Shown: in pieces, positions 1 to 10,650 of the stretch
How positions within the stretch are numbered: the stretch's first letter is position 1
How the letters are laid out: every line of letters starts with the position of its first letter
Assembly (NCBI RefSeq): GCF_048773025.1
Contig: NC_133541.1
Coordinates: 156,828,201-156,892,200, forward strand
Direction of reading: 5' to 3'
DNA: 64,000 nucleotides
Origin: Camelus bactrianus
Taxonomy: Eukaryota; Chordata; Mammalia; Artiodactyla; Camelidae
Notes under the pieces: generated by a model
The model's database searches: none
Told to the model about the DNA's origin: nothing
The model's input: the letters and a program-made list of their open reading frames with translations, nothing else
Position numbers and translations under genes: made by a program

Positions 1-248
1 CGTTCCCTTGGTGCTAGATGAACGAACGTCTCTCCACTTGCTCAGTTCTGAGAGATAAGTGTGTGTGAAAGCCATCCTTCACCTAGCTTGTTGGAAACAC
101 AAAGTTTCTTTTCAGTTGCAAACTCCATTGCATACGTATATATGGGGAGGTACAAGCTCCAACTCGGTTTTACAGTGAAAACTGCAGGAACTTCAAACCG
201 GCACTAGGAAACAGACTGAGAAAGCAGAGAAAACTGTCTCCTGCAACC

Positions 249-1240
249 CGTTCTCTTGGTGCTAGATGAACGAACGTCTCTCCACTTGCTCAGTTCTGAG
301 AGATAAGTGTGTGTGAAAGCCGTCCTTCACCTAGCTTGTGGGGAACACAAAGTTTCTTTTCAGTTGCAAACTCCATTCCATACATATATATGGGGAGGTA
401 TAGCTCCAACTCGGTTTTACAGTGCAAACTGCAGGAACTTCAAACCGGCACTAGGAAACAGACTGAGAAAGCAGAGAAATAGTGCCTCCTGCAACCCGTT
501 CCCTTGGTGCTAGATGAACGAACGTCTCTCCACTTGCTCAGTTCTGAGAGATAAGTGTGTGTGAAAGCCGTCCTTCACCTAGCTTGTTGGGAACACAAAG
601 TTTCTTTTCAGTTGCAAACTCCATTCCATACATATATATGGGGAGGTACTAGCTCCAACTCGGTTTTACAGTGAAAACTGCAGGAACTTCAAACCGGCAC
701 TAGGAAACAGACTGAGAAAGCAGAGAAAACTGTCTCCTGCAACCCGTTCTCTTGGTGCTAGATGAACGAACGTCTCTCCACTTGCTCAGTTCTGAGAGAT
801 AAGTGTGTGTGAAAGCCGTCCTTCACCTAGCTTGTGGGGAACACAAAGTTTCTTTTCAGTTGCAAACTCCATTCCATACATATATATGGGGAGGTATAGC
901 TCCAACTCGGTTTTACAGTGCAAACTGCAGGAACTTCAAACCGGCACTAGGAAACAGACTGAGAAAGCAGAGAAATAGTGCCTCCTGCAACCCGTTCCCT
1001 TGGTGCTAGATGAACGAACGTCTCTCCACTTGCTCAGTTCTGAGGGATAAGTGTGTGTGAAAGCCGTCCTTCACCTAGCTTGTTGGGAACACAAAGTTTC
1101 TTTTCAGTTGCAAACTCCATTCCATACATATATATGGGGAGGTACTAGCTCCAACTCGGTTTTACAGTGAAAACTGCAGGAACTTCAAACCGGCACTAGG
1201 AAACAGACTGAGAAAGCAGAGAAAAAGTGTCTCCTGCAAA
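249..1240 (+). repeat. Alternating dimer repeat inside block A (496-bp period)
   Basis: Two monomer types alternate. One carries GGTATAGCTCC with GTGCAAACTGC and GAAATAGTG. The other carries GGTACTAGCTCC with GTGAAAACTGC. The first type begins at 249 and 745, giving a 496-bp period. The same alternation reappears at about 2,481-3,470. Two repeats of an identical dimer point to recent local amplification. Confidence 0.85.
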
Positions 1241-2760
1241 CCGTTCCATTGGTGCAAGATGAACAAACGTCTCTCCACTTGCTAAGTTCTGAGAGATAAG
1301 TGTGTGTGAAAGCCGTCCTTCACCTAGCTTGTTGGGAACACAAAGTTTCTTTTCAGTTGCAAACTCCATTCCATACATATATATGGGGAGGTACCAGCTC
1401 CAACTCGGTTTAACAGTGAAAAGTGAAGGAACTTCAAACCGGCACTAGGAAACAGACTGAGAAAGCAGAGAAAATGTGTCTCCTGCAAAACGTTCCCTTG
1501 GTGCTAGATGAACGAACGTCTCTCCACTTGCTCAGTTCTAAAAGATAAGTGTGTGTTAAAGCCGTCCTTCAATTAGGTTGTTGGGAACACAAAGTTTCTT
1601 TTCAGTAGCAACTCCACTCCATACATATATATGGGGAAGTACTAGCTCCAACTCGGTTTTACAGTGAAAACTGCTGTAACTTTAAACAGGCACTAGGAAA
1701 CAGACTGAGAAACCAGAGTAAAAGTGTCAACTGCAACCCGTTCCCTTGGTGCTAGATGAACGATCGCCTCTCTACATGCTCAGTTCTAAGAGATAAGTGT
1801 GTGTGAAAGCCATCCTTCACCTAGCTAGTTGGGAACACAAAGTTTCTTTTCAGTTGCAAACTCCACTCCATAAATATATATGGGGAGGTACTAGCTCCAA
1901 CTCGGTTTTACAGTGAAAACTGCAGGAACTTTAAACAGGCACTAGGAAACAGACTGAGAAACCAGAGTAAAAGTGTCAACTGCAACACGTTCCCTTGGTT
2001 CTAGATGAACGATCGCCTCTCTACATGCTCAGTTCTAAGAGATAAGTGTGTGTGAAAGCCATCCTTCACCTAGCTAGTTGGGAACACAAAGTTTCTTTTC
2101 AGTTGCAAACTCCACTCCATAAATATATATGGGGAGGTACTAGCTCCAACTCGGTTTTACAGTGAAAACTGCAGGAACTTCAAACCGGCACTAGGAAACA
2201 GACTGAGAAAGCAGAGAAAAAGTGTCTCCTGCAACCAGTTCCCTTCGTGCTAGATGAACGAACGTCTCTCAACTTGCTTAGTTCTGAGAGATAAGTGTGG
2301 GTGAAAGCCGTCCTTCACCTAGCTTGTGGGGAACACAAAGTTTCTTTTCAGTTGCAAACTCCATTCCATACATATATATGTGGAGGTATAGCTCCAACTC
2401 GGTTTTACAGTGCAAACTGCAGGAACTTCAAACCGGCACTAGGAAACAGACTGAGAAAGCAGAGAAATAGTGCCTCCTGCAACCCGTTCCCTTGGTGCTA
2501 GATGAACGAACGTCTCTCCACTTGCTCAGTTCTGAGAGATAAGTGTGTGTGAAAGCCGTCCTTCACCTAGCTTGTTGGGAACACAAAGTTTCTTTTCAGT
2601 TGCAAACTCCATTCCATACATATATATGGGGAGGTACTAGCTCCAACTCGGTTTTACAGTGAAAACTGCAGGAACTTCAAACCGGCACTAGGAAACAGAC
2701 TGAGAAAGCAGAGAAAACTGTCTCCTGCAACCCGTTCTCTTGGTGCTAGATGAACGAACG
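1215..2760 (+). repeat. HOR segment A1 (matches 4,196-5,741 at +2,981 bp)
   Basis: Monomer order matches the segment 2,981 bp downstream, including a TACCAGC-type monomer, an AATTAGG-type monomer with the shortened AGTAGCAACTCC, two consecutive ACGATCGCC-type monomers and a CCAGTTCCCTTCG / GTGGGTG monomer. The doubled ACGATCGCC type is present only in these two segments; the later units in block A have one. Confidence 0.85.
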
Positions 2761-3472
2761 TCTCTCCACTTGCTCAGTTCTGAGAGATAAGTGTGTGTGA
2801 AAGCCGTCCTTCACCTAGCTTGTGGGGAACACAAAGTTTCTTTTCAGTTGCAAACTCCATTCCATACATATATATGGGGAGGTATAGCTCCAACTCGGTT
2901 TTACAGTGCAAACTGCAGGAACTTCAAACCGGCACTAGGAAACAGACTGAGAAAGCAGAGAAATAGTGCCTCCTGCAACCCGTTCCCTTGGTGCTAGATG
3001 AACGAACGTCTCTCCACTTGCTCAGTTCTGAGAGATAAGTGTGTGTGAAAGCCGTCCTTCACCTAGCTTGTTGGGAACACAAAGTTTCTTTTCAGTTGCA
3101 AACTCCATTCCATACATATATATGGGGAGGTACTAGCTCCAACTCGGTTTTACAGTGAAAACTGCAGGAACTTCAAACCGGCACTAGGAAACAGACTGAG
3201 AAAGCAGAGAAAACTGTCTCCTGCAACCCGTTCTCTTGGTGCTAGATGAACGAACGTCTCTCCACTTGCTCAGTTCTGAGAGATAAGTGTGTGTGAAAGC
3301 CGTCCTTCACCTAGCTTGTGGGGAACACAAAGTTTCTTTTCAGTTGCAAACTCCATTCCATACATATATATGGGGAGGTATAGCTCCAACTCGGTTTTAC
3401 AGTGCAAACTGCAGGAACTTCAAACCGGCACTAGGAAACAGACTGAGAAAGCAGAGAAATAGTGCCTCCTGC
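2481..3472 (+). repeat. Second stretch of the alternating dimer
   Basis: The same two alternating types as at 249-1240 recur here. The GGTATAGCTCC / GTGCAAACTGC type occurs in the monomers starting near 2,729 and 3,225. The last copy has GGTTCTAG in place of GGTGCTAG. The stretch follows a single GTGGGTG / TGTGGAGGTATAGC monomer (2,233-2,480) that also recurs at about 5,213-5,460. Confidence 0.82.
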
Positions 3473-4195
3473 AACCCGTTCCCTTGGTTCTAGATGAACG
3501 AACGTCTCTCCACTTGCTCAGTTCTGAGAGATAAGTGTGTGTGAAAGCCGTCCTTCACCTAGCTTGTTGGGAACACAAAGTTTCTTTTCAGTTGCAAACT
3601 CCATTCCATACATATATATGGGGAGGTACTAGCTCCAACTCGGTTTTACAGTGAAAACTGCAGGAACTTCAAACCGGCACTAGGAAACAGACTGAGAAAG
3701 CAGAGAAAAAGTGTCTCCTGCAACCCGTTCCCTTGGTGCTAGATGAACGAACGTCTCTCCACTTGCTCAGTTCTGAGAGATAAGTGTGTGTGAAAGCCAT
3801 CCTTCACCTAGCTTGTTGGAAACACAAAGTTTCTTTTCAGTTGCAAACTCCATTGCATACATATATATGGGGAGGTACAAGCTCCAACTCGGTTTTACAG
3901 TGAAAACTGCAGGAACTTCAAACCGGCACTAGGAAACAGACTGAGAAAGCAGAGAAAACTGTCTCCTGCAACCCGTTCTCTTGGTGCTAGATGAACGAAC
4001 GTCTCTCCACTTGCTCAGTTCTGAGAGATAAGTGTGTGTGAAAGCCGTCCTTCACCTAGCTTGTTGGGAACACAAAGTTTCTTTTCAGTTGCAAACTCCA
4101 TTCCATACATATATATGGGGAGGTACCAGCTCCAACTCGGTTTAACAGTGAAAACTGAAGGAACTTCAAACCGGCACTAGGAAACAGACTGAGAA

Positions 4196-5741
4196 AGCAG
4201 AGAAAAAGTGTTTCCTGCAAACCGTTCCATTGGTGCAAGATGAACAAACGTCTCTCCACTTGCTAAGTTCTGAGAGATAAGTGTGTGTGAAAGCCGTCCT
4301 TCACCTAGCTTGTTGGGAACACAAAGTTTCTTTTCAGTTGCAAACTCCATTCCATACATATATATGGGGAGGTACCAGCTCCAACTCGGTTTAACAGTGA
4401 AAAGTGAAGGAACTTCAAACCGGCACTAGGAAACAGACTGAGAAAGCAGAGAAAATGTGTCTCCTGCAAAACGTTCCCTTGGTGCTAGATGAACGAACGT
4501 CTCTCCACTTGCTCAGTTCTAAAAGATAAGTGTGTGTTAAAGCCGTCCTTCAATTAGGTTGTTGGGAACACAAAGTTTCTTTTCAGTAGCAACTCCACTC
4601 CATACATATATATGGGGAAGTACTAGCTCCAACTCGGTTTTACAGTGAAAACTGCTGTAACTTTAAACAGGCACTAGGAAACAGACTGAGAAACCAGAGT
4701 AAAAGTGTCAACTGCAACCCGTTCCCTTGGTGCTAGATGAACGATCGCCTCTCTACATGCTCAGTTCTAAGAGATAAGTGTGTGTGAAAGCCATCCTTCA
4801 CCTAGCTAGTTGGGAACACAAAGTTTCTTTTCAGTTGCAAACTCCACTCCATAAATATATATGGGGAGGTACTAGCTCCAACTCGGTTTTACAGTGAAAA
4901 CTGCAGGAACTTTAAACAGGCACTAGGAAACAGACTGAGAAACCAGAGTAAAAGTGTCAACTGCAACACGTTCCCTTGGTTCTAGATGAACGATCGCCTC
5001 TCTACATGCTCAGTTCTAAGAGATAAGTGTGTGTGAAAGCCATCCTTCACCTAGCTAGTTGGGAACACAAAGTTTCTTTTCAGTTGCAAACTCCACTCCA
5101 TAAATATATATGGGGAGGTACTAGCTCCAACTCGGTTTTACAGTGAAAACTGCAGGAACTTCAAACCGGCACTAGGAAACAGACTGAGAAAGCAGAGAAA
5201 AAGTGTCTCCTGCAACCAGTTCCCTTCGTGCTAGATGAACGAACGTCTCTCCACTTGCTTAGTTCTGAGAGATAAGTGTGGGTGAAAGCCGTCCTTCACC
5301 TAGCTTGTGGGGAACACAAAGTTTCTTTTCAGTTGCAAACTCCATTCCATACATATATATGTGGAGGTATAGCTCCAACTCGGTTTTACAGTGCAAACTG
5401 CAGGAACTTCAAACCGGCACTAGGAAACAGACTGAGAAAGCAGAGAAATAGTGCCTCCTGCAACCCGTTCCCTTGGTGCTAGATGAACGAACGTCTCTCC
5501 ACTTGCTCAGTTCTGAGAGATAAGTGTGTGTGAAAGCCGTCCTTCACCTAGCTTGTTGGGAACACAAAGTTTCTTTTCAGTTGCAAACTCCATTCCATAC
5601 ATATATATGGGGAGGTACTAGCTCCAACTCGGTTTTACAGTGAAAACTGCAGGAACTTCAAACCGGCACTAGGAAACAGACTGAGAAAGCAGAGAAAACT
5701 GTCTCCTGCAACCCGTTCTCTTGGTGCTAGATGAACGAACG
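4196..5741 (+). repeat. HOR segment A2 (copy of 1,215-2,760)
   Basis: This is the second copy of the 12-mer segment, with the same order of variant monomers 2,981 bp after the first. Left of it lies an additional TACCAGC-type monomer (about 3,969-4,220) with TGAAGG, absent at the equivalent place in the first copy. The two copies therefore begin to match at about 1,215 / 4,196. Confidence 0.85.
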
Positions 5742-6452
5742 TCTCTCCACTTGCTCAGTTCTGAGAGATAAGTGTGTGTGAAAGCCATCCTTCACCTAGC
5801 TTGTTGGAAACACAAAGTTTCTTTTCAGTTGCAAACTCCATTGCATACATATATATGGGGAGGTACAAGCTCCAACTCGGTTTTACAGTGAAAACTGCAG
5901 GAACTTCAAACCGGCACTAGGAAACAGACTGAGAAAGCAGAGAAAACTGTCTCCTGCAACCCGTTCTCTTGGTGCTAGATGAACGAACGTCTCTCCACTT
6001 GCTCAGTTCTGAGAGATAAGTGTGTGTGAAAGCCGTCCTTCACCTAGCTTGTGGGGAACACAAAGTTTCTTTTCAGTTGCAAACTCCATTCCATACATAT
6101 ATATGGGGAGGTATAGCTCCAACTCGGTTTTACAGTGCAAACTGCAGGAACTTCAAACCGGCACTAGGAAACAGACTGAGAAAGCAGAGAAATAGTGCCT
6201 CCTGCAACCCGTTCCCTTGGTGCTAGATGAACGAACGTCTCTCCACTTGCTCAGTTCTGAGAGATAAGTGTGTGTGAAAGCCGTCCTTCACCTAGCTTGT
6301 TGGGAACACAAAGTTTCTTTTCAGTTGCAAACTCCATTCCATACATATATATGGGGAGGTACAAGCTCCAACTCGGTTTTACAGTGAAAACTGCAGGAAC
6401 TTCAAACCGGCACTAGGAAACAGACTGAGAAAGCAGAGAAAACTGTCTCCTG

Positions 6453-7960
6453 CAACCCGTTCTCTTGGTGCTAGATGAACGAACGTCTCTCCACTTGCTC
6501 AGTTCTGAGAGATAAGTGTGTGTGAAAGCCGTCCTTCACCTAGCTTGTTGGGAACACAAAGTTTCTTTTCAGTAGCAAACTCCATTCCATACATATATAT
6601 GGGGAGGTACCAGCTCCAACTCGGTTTAACAGTGAAAACTGAAGGAACTTCAAACCGGCACTAGGAAACAGACTGAGAAAGCAGAGAAAAAGTGTTTCCT
6701 GCAAACCGTTCCATTGGTGCAAGATGAACAAACGTCTCTCCACTTGCTAAGTTCTGAGAGATAAGTGTGTGTGAAAGCCGTCCTTCACCTAGCTTGTTGG
6801 GAACACAAAGTTTCTTTTCAGTTGCAAACTCCATTCCATACATATATATGGGGAGGTACCAGCTCCAACTCGGTTTAACAGTGAAAAGTGAAGGAACTTC
6901 AAACCGGCACTAGGAAACAGACTGAGAAAGCAGAGAAAATGTGTCTCCTGCAAAACGTTCCCTTGGTGCTAGATGAACGAACGTCTCTCCACTTGCTCAG
7001 TTCTAAAAGAAAAGTGTGTATTAAAGCTGTCCTTCAATTAGGTTGTTGGGAACACAAAGTTTCTTTTCAGTAGCAACTCCACTCCATACATATATATGGG
7101 GAAGTACTAGCTCCAACTCGGTTTTACAGTGAAAACTGCTGGAACTTTAAACAGGCACTAGGAAACAGACTGAGAAACCAGAGTAAAAGTGTCAACTGCA
7201 ACCCGTTCCCTTGGTGCTAGATGAACGATCGCCCCTCTACATGCTCAGTTCTAAGAGATAAGTGTGTGTGAAAGCCATCCTTCACCTAGCTAGTTGGGAA
7301 CACAAAGTTTCTTTTCAGTTGCAAACTCCACTCCATAAATATATATGGGGAGGTACAAGCTCCAACTCGGTTTTACAGTGAAAACTGCAGGAAATCCAAA
7401 CCGGCACTAGGAAACACACTGAGAAAGCAGAGAAAAAGTGTCTCCTGCAACCCGTTCCCTTGGTGCTAGATGAACGAACGTCTTTCCACTTGCTCAGTTC
7501 TGAGAGATAAGTGTGTGTGAAAGCCGTCCTTCACCTAGCTTGTTGGGAACACAAAGTTTCTTTTCAGTTGCAAACTCCATTCCATACATATATATGGGGA
7601 GGTACTAGCTCCAACACTGTTTTACAGTGAAAACTGCAGGAACTTCAAACCGGCACTAGGAAACAGACTGAGAAAGCAGAGAAAAAGTGTCTCCTGCAAC
7701 CAGTTCCCTTGGTGCTAGATGAACGAAAGTCTCTCCACTTGCTCAGTTCTGAGAGATAAGTGTGGGTGAAAGCCGTCCTTCACCTAGCTTGTTGGGAACA
7801 CAAAGTTTCTTTTCAGTTGCAAACTCCATTGCATACATATATATGGGGAGGTATAGCTCCAACTCGGTTTTACAGTGCAAACTGCAGGAACTTCAAACCG
7901 GCACTAGGAAACAGACTGAGAAAGCAGAGAAATAGTGTCTCCTGCAACCCGTTCCCTTGG
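6453..7960 (+). repeat. HOR segment A3 (matches 9,187-10,640 at +2,734 bp)
   Basis: The order is two TACCAGC-type monomers, the AATTAGG type, one ACGATCGCC type, a GTCTTTCC type with CTCCAACACTG, then a GTGGGTG / GGTATAGC type with GTGCAAAC. The same order recurs 2,734 bp (11 monomers) downstream. It also matches 3,969-4,960 in its first part, at a 2,484-bp offset. One copy-specific base group (GAAAAGTGTGTATTAAAGC near 7,010) marks this segment. Confidence 0.83.
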
Positions 7961-8694
7961 TGCTAGATGAACGAACGTCTCTCCACTTCCTCAGTTCTGA
8001 GAGGTAAGTGTGTGTGAAAGCCGTCCTTCACCTAGCTTGTTGGGAACACAAAGTTTCTTTTCAGTTGCAAACTCCATTCCATACATATATATGGGGAGGT
8101 ACTAGCTCCAACACTGTTTTACAGTGAAAACTGCAGGAACTTCAAACCGGCACTAGGAAACAGACTGAGAAAGCAGAGAAAAAGTGTCTCCTGCAACCAG
8201 TTCCCTTGGTGCTAGATGAACGAACGTCTCTCCACTTGCTTAGTTCTGAGAGATAAGTGTGGGTGAAAGCCGTCCTTCACCTAGCTTGTGGGGAACACAA
8301 AGTTTCTTTTCAGTTGCAAACTCCATTCCATACATATATATGGGGAGGTATAGCTCCAACTCGGTTTTACAGTGCAAACTGCAGGAACTTCAAACCGGCA
8401 CTAGGAAACAGATGAGAAAGCAGAGAAATAGTGCCTCCTGCAACCCGTTCCCTTGGTGCTAGATGAACGAACGTCTCTCCACTTGCTCAGTTCCGAGAGA
8501 TAAGTGTGTGTGAAAGCCGTCCTTCACCTAGCTTGTTGGGAACACAAAGTTTCTTTTCAGTTGCAAACTCCATTCCATACATATATATGGGGAGGTACTA
8601 GCTCCAACTCGGTTTTACAGTGAAAACTGCAGGAACTTCAAACCGGCACTAGGAAACAGACTGAGAAAGCAGAGAAAAAGTGTCTCCTGCAACC

Positions 8695-9191
8695 CGTTCC
8701 CTTGGTGCTAGATGAACGAACGTCTCTCCACTTGCTCAGTTCTGAGAGATAAGTGTGTGTGAAAGCCATCCTTCAACTAGCTTGTAGGAAACACAAAGTT
8801 TCTTTTCAGTTGCAAACTCCATTGCATACATATATATGGGGAGGTACTAGCTCCAACTCGGTTTTACAGTGAAAACTGCAGGAACTTCAAACCGGCACTA
8901 GGAAACAGACTGAGAAAGCAGAGAAAAAGTGTCTCCTGCAACCCGTTCCCTTGGTGCTAGATGAACGAACGTCTCTCCACTTGCTCAGTTCTGAGAGATA
9001 AGTGTGTGTGAAAGCCATCCTTCAACTAGCTTGTAGGAAACACAAAGTTTCTTTTCAGTTGCAAACTCCATTGCATACATATATATGGGGAGGTACAAGC
9101 TCCAACTCGGTTTTACAGTGAAAACTGCAGGAACTTCAAACCGGCACTAGGAAACAGACTGAGAAAGCAGAGAAAACTGTCTCCTGCAACC
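8695..9191 (+). repeat. Tandem duplication of a single monomer
   Basis: Two adjacent monomers, starting at 8,695 and 8,944, share the rare combination GCCATCCTTCAACTAG with TTGTAGGAAACAC, 249 bp apart. They differ slightly in the middle (TACTAGC in the first, TACAAGC in the second). I did not see this combination elsewhere in the window, so a local one-monomer duplication is the simplest reading. Confidence 0.8.
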
Positions 9192-10650
9192 CGTTCTCTT
9201 GGTGCTAGATGAACGAACGTCTCTCCACTTGCTCAGTTCTGAGAGATAAGTGTGTGTGAAAGCCGTCCTTCACCTAGCTTGTTGGGAACACAAAGTTTCT
9301 TTTCAGTTGCAAACTCCATTCCATACATATATATGGGGAGGTACCAGCTCCAACTCGGTTTAACAGTGAAAACTGAAGGAACTTCAAACCGGCACTAGGA
9401 AACAGACTGAGAAAGCAGAGAAAAAGTGTTTCCTGCAAACCGTTCCATTGGTGCAAGATGAACAAACGTCTCTCCACTTGCTGAGTTCTGAGAGATAAGT
9501 GTGTGTGAAAGCCGTCCTTCACCTAGCTTGTTGGGAACACAAAGTTTCTTTTCAGTTGCAAACTCCATTCCATACATATATATGGGGAGGTACCAGCTCC
9601 AACTCGGTTTAACAGTGAAAAGTGAAGGAACTTCAAACCGGCACTAGGAAACAGACTGAGAAAGCAGAGAAAATGTGTCTCCTGCAAAACGTTCCCTTGG
9701 TGCTAGATGAACGAACGTCCCTCCACTTGCTCAGTTCTAAAAGATAAGTGTGTGTTAAAGCCGTCCTTCAATTAGGTTGTTGGGAACACAAAGTTTCTTT
9801 TCAGTAGCAACTCCACTCCATACATATATATGGGGAAGTACTAGCTCCAACTCGGTTTTACAGTGAAAACTGCAGGAACTTTAAACAGGCACTAGGAAAC
9901 AGACTGAGAAACCAGAGTAAAAGTGTCAACTGCAACCCGTTCCCTTGGTGCTAGATGAACGATCGCCTCTCTACATGCTCAGTTCTAAGAGATAAGTGTG
10001 TGTGAAAGCCATCCTTCACCTAGCTAGTTGGGAACACAAAGTTTCTTTTCAGTTGCAAACTCCACTCCATAAATATATATGGGGAGGTACTAGCTCCAAC
10101 TCGGTTTTACAGTGAAAACTGCAGGAAATCCAAACCGGCACTAGGAAACACACTGAGAAAGCAGAGAAAAAGTGTCTCCTGCAACCCGTTCCCTTGGTGC
10201 TAGATGAACGAACGTCTTTCCACTTGCTCAGTTCTGAGAGATAAGTGTGTGTGAAAGCCGTCCTTCACCTAGCTTGTTGGGAACACAAAGTTTCTTTTCA
10301 GTTGCAAACTCCATTCCATACATATATATGGGGAGGTACTAGCTCCAACACTGTTTTACAGTGAAAACTGCAGGAACTTCAAACCGGCACTAGGAAACAG
10401 ACTGAGAAAGCAGAGAAAAAGTGTCTCCTGCAACCAGTTCCCTTGGTGCTAGATGAACGAACGTCTCTCCACTTGCTCAGTTCTGAGAGATAAGTGTGGG
10501 TGAAAGCCGTCCTTCACCTAGCTTGTTGGGAACACAAAGTTTCTTTTCAGTTGCAAACTCCATTGCATACATATATATGGGGAGGTATAGCTCCAACTCG
10601 GTTTTACAGTGCAAACTGCAGGAACTTCAAACCGGCACTAGGAAACAGAC
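9187..10650 (+). repeat. HOR segment A4, last unit of block A
   Basis: This copy of 6,453-7,960 ends inside a monomer. Up to about 10,645 the last monomer is of the GTGGGTG / GGTATAGC / GTGCAAAC type. From there it carries GACTTAGAAATCAG and then GTGCTTGATGAACGATCG, which belong to block B monomers. The block A/B boundary is thus a chimeric monomer. Confidence 0.8.

Larger units (their letters stand above)
1..10650 (+). repeat. Block A: satellite organised as 12-, 10- and 11-mer HOR units
   Basis: About 43 monomers. A distinctive variant (TTAAAGCC followed by AATTAGG) lies at 1571, 4552, 7036 and 9770, spaced 2,981, 2,484 and 2,734 bp, that is 12, 10 and 11 monomers. Neighbouring monomers recur in the same order: a TACCAGC / TTTAACAG / TGAAGG type, then the AATTAGG type, then one or two ACGATCGCC types. 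Block A lacks the AAGCTT and TTTTCTGTTGC classes that dominate the next 10 kb. The unit length changes because whole monomers, mainly alternating filler types, were gained or lost. Confidence 0.88.

Noticed and set aside
307-513. 68-residue open frame on the + strand, repeated at many places
   Set aside because: It begins at GTG, recurs at monomer spacing, has no recognisable domain, and is closed by stops in most monomers. It is a shadow of the satellite.
1196-1378. 60-residue minus-strand frame, repeated at about 4,177, 6,661, 9,395, 43,162 and 56,820
   Set aside because: It is the antisense reading of ordinary monomers that happen to lack stops, and its boundaries follow monomer phase.
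2230-2260. CENP-B box candidate around CCCTTCGTGC
   Set aside because: TTCG is present but the A and CGGG positions do not match, on either strand. The TTCG on the minus strand of consensus monomers also fails.
3480-3500. RNA polymerase III B-box-like word GGTTCTAGATG
   Set aside because: It lacks the required CC end of the B box, appears only in a variant class (GGTTCTAG for GGTGCTAG), and has no A box at the right distance.
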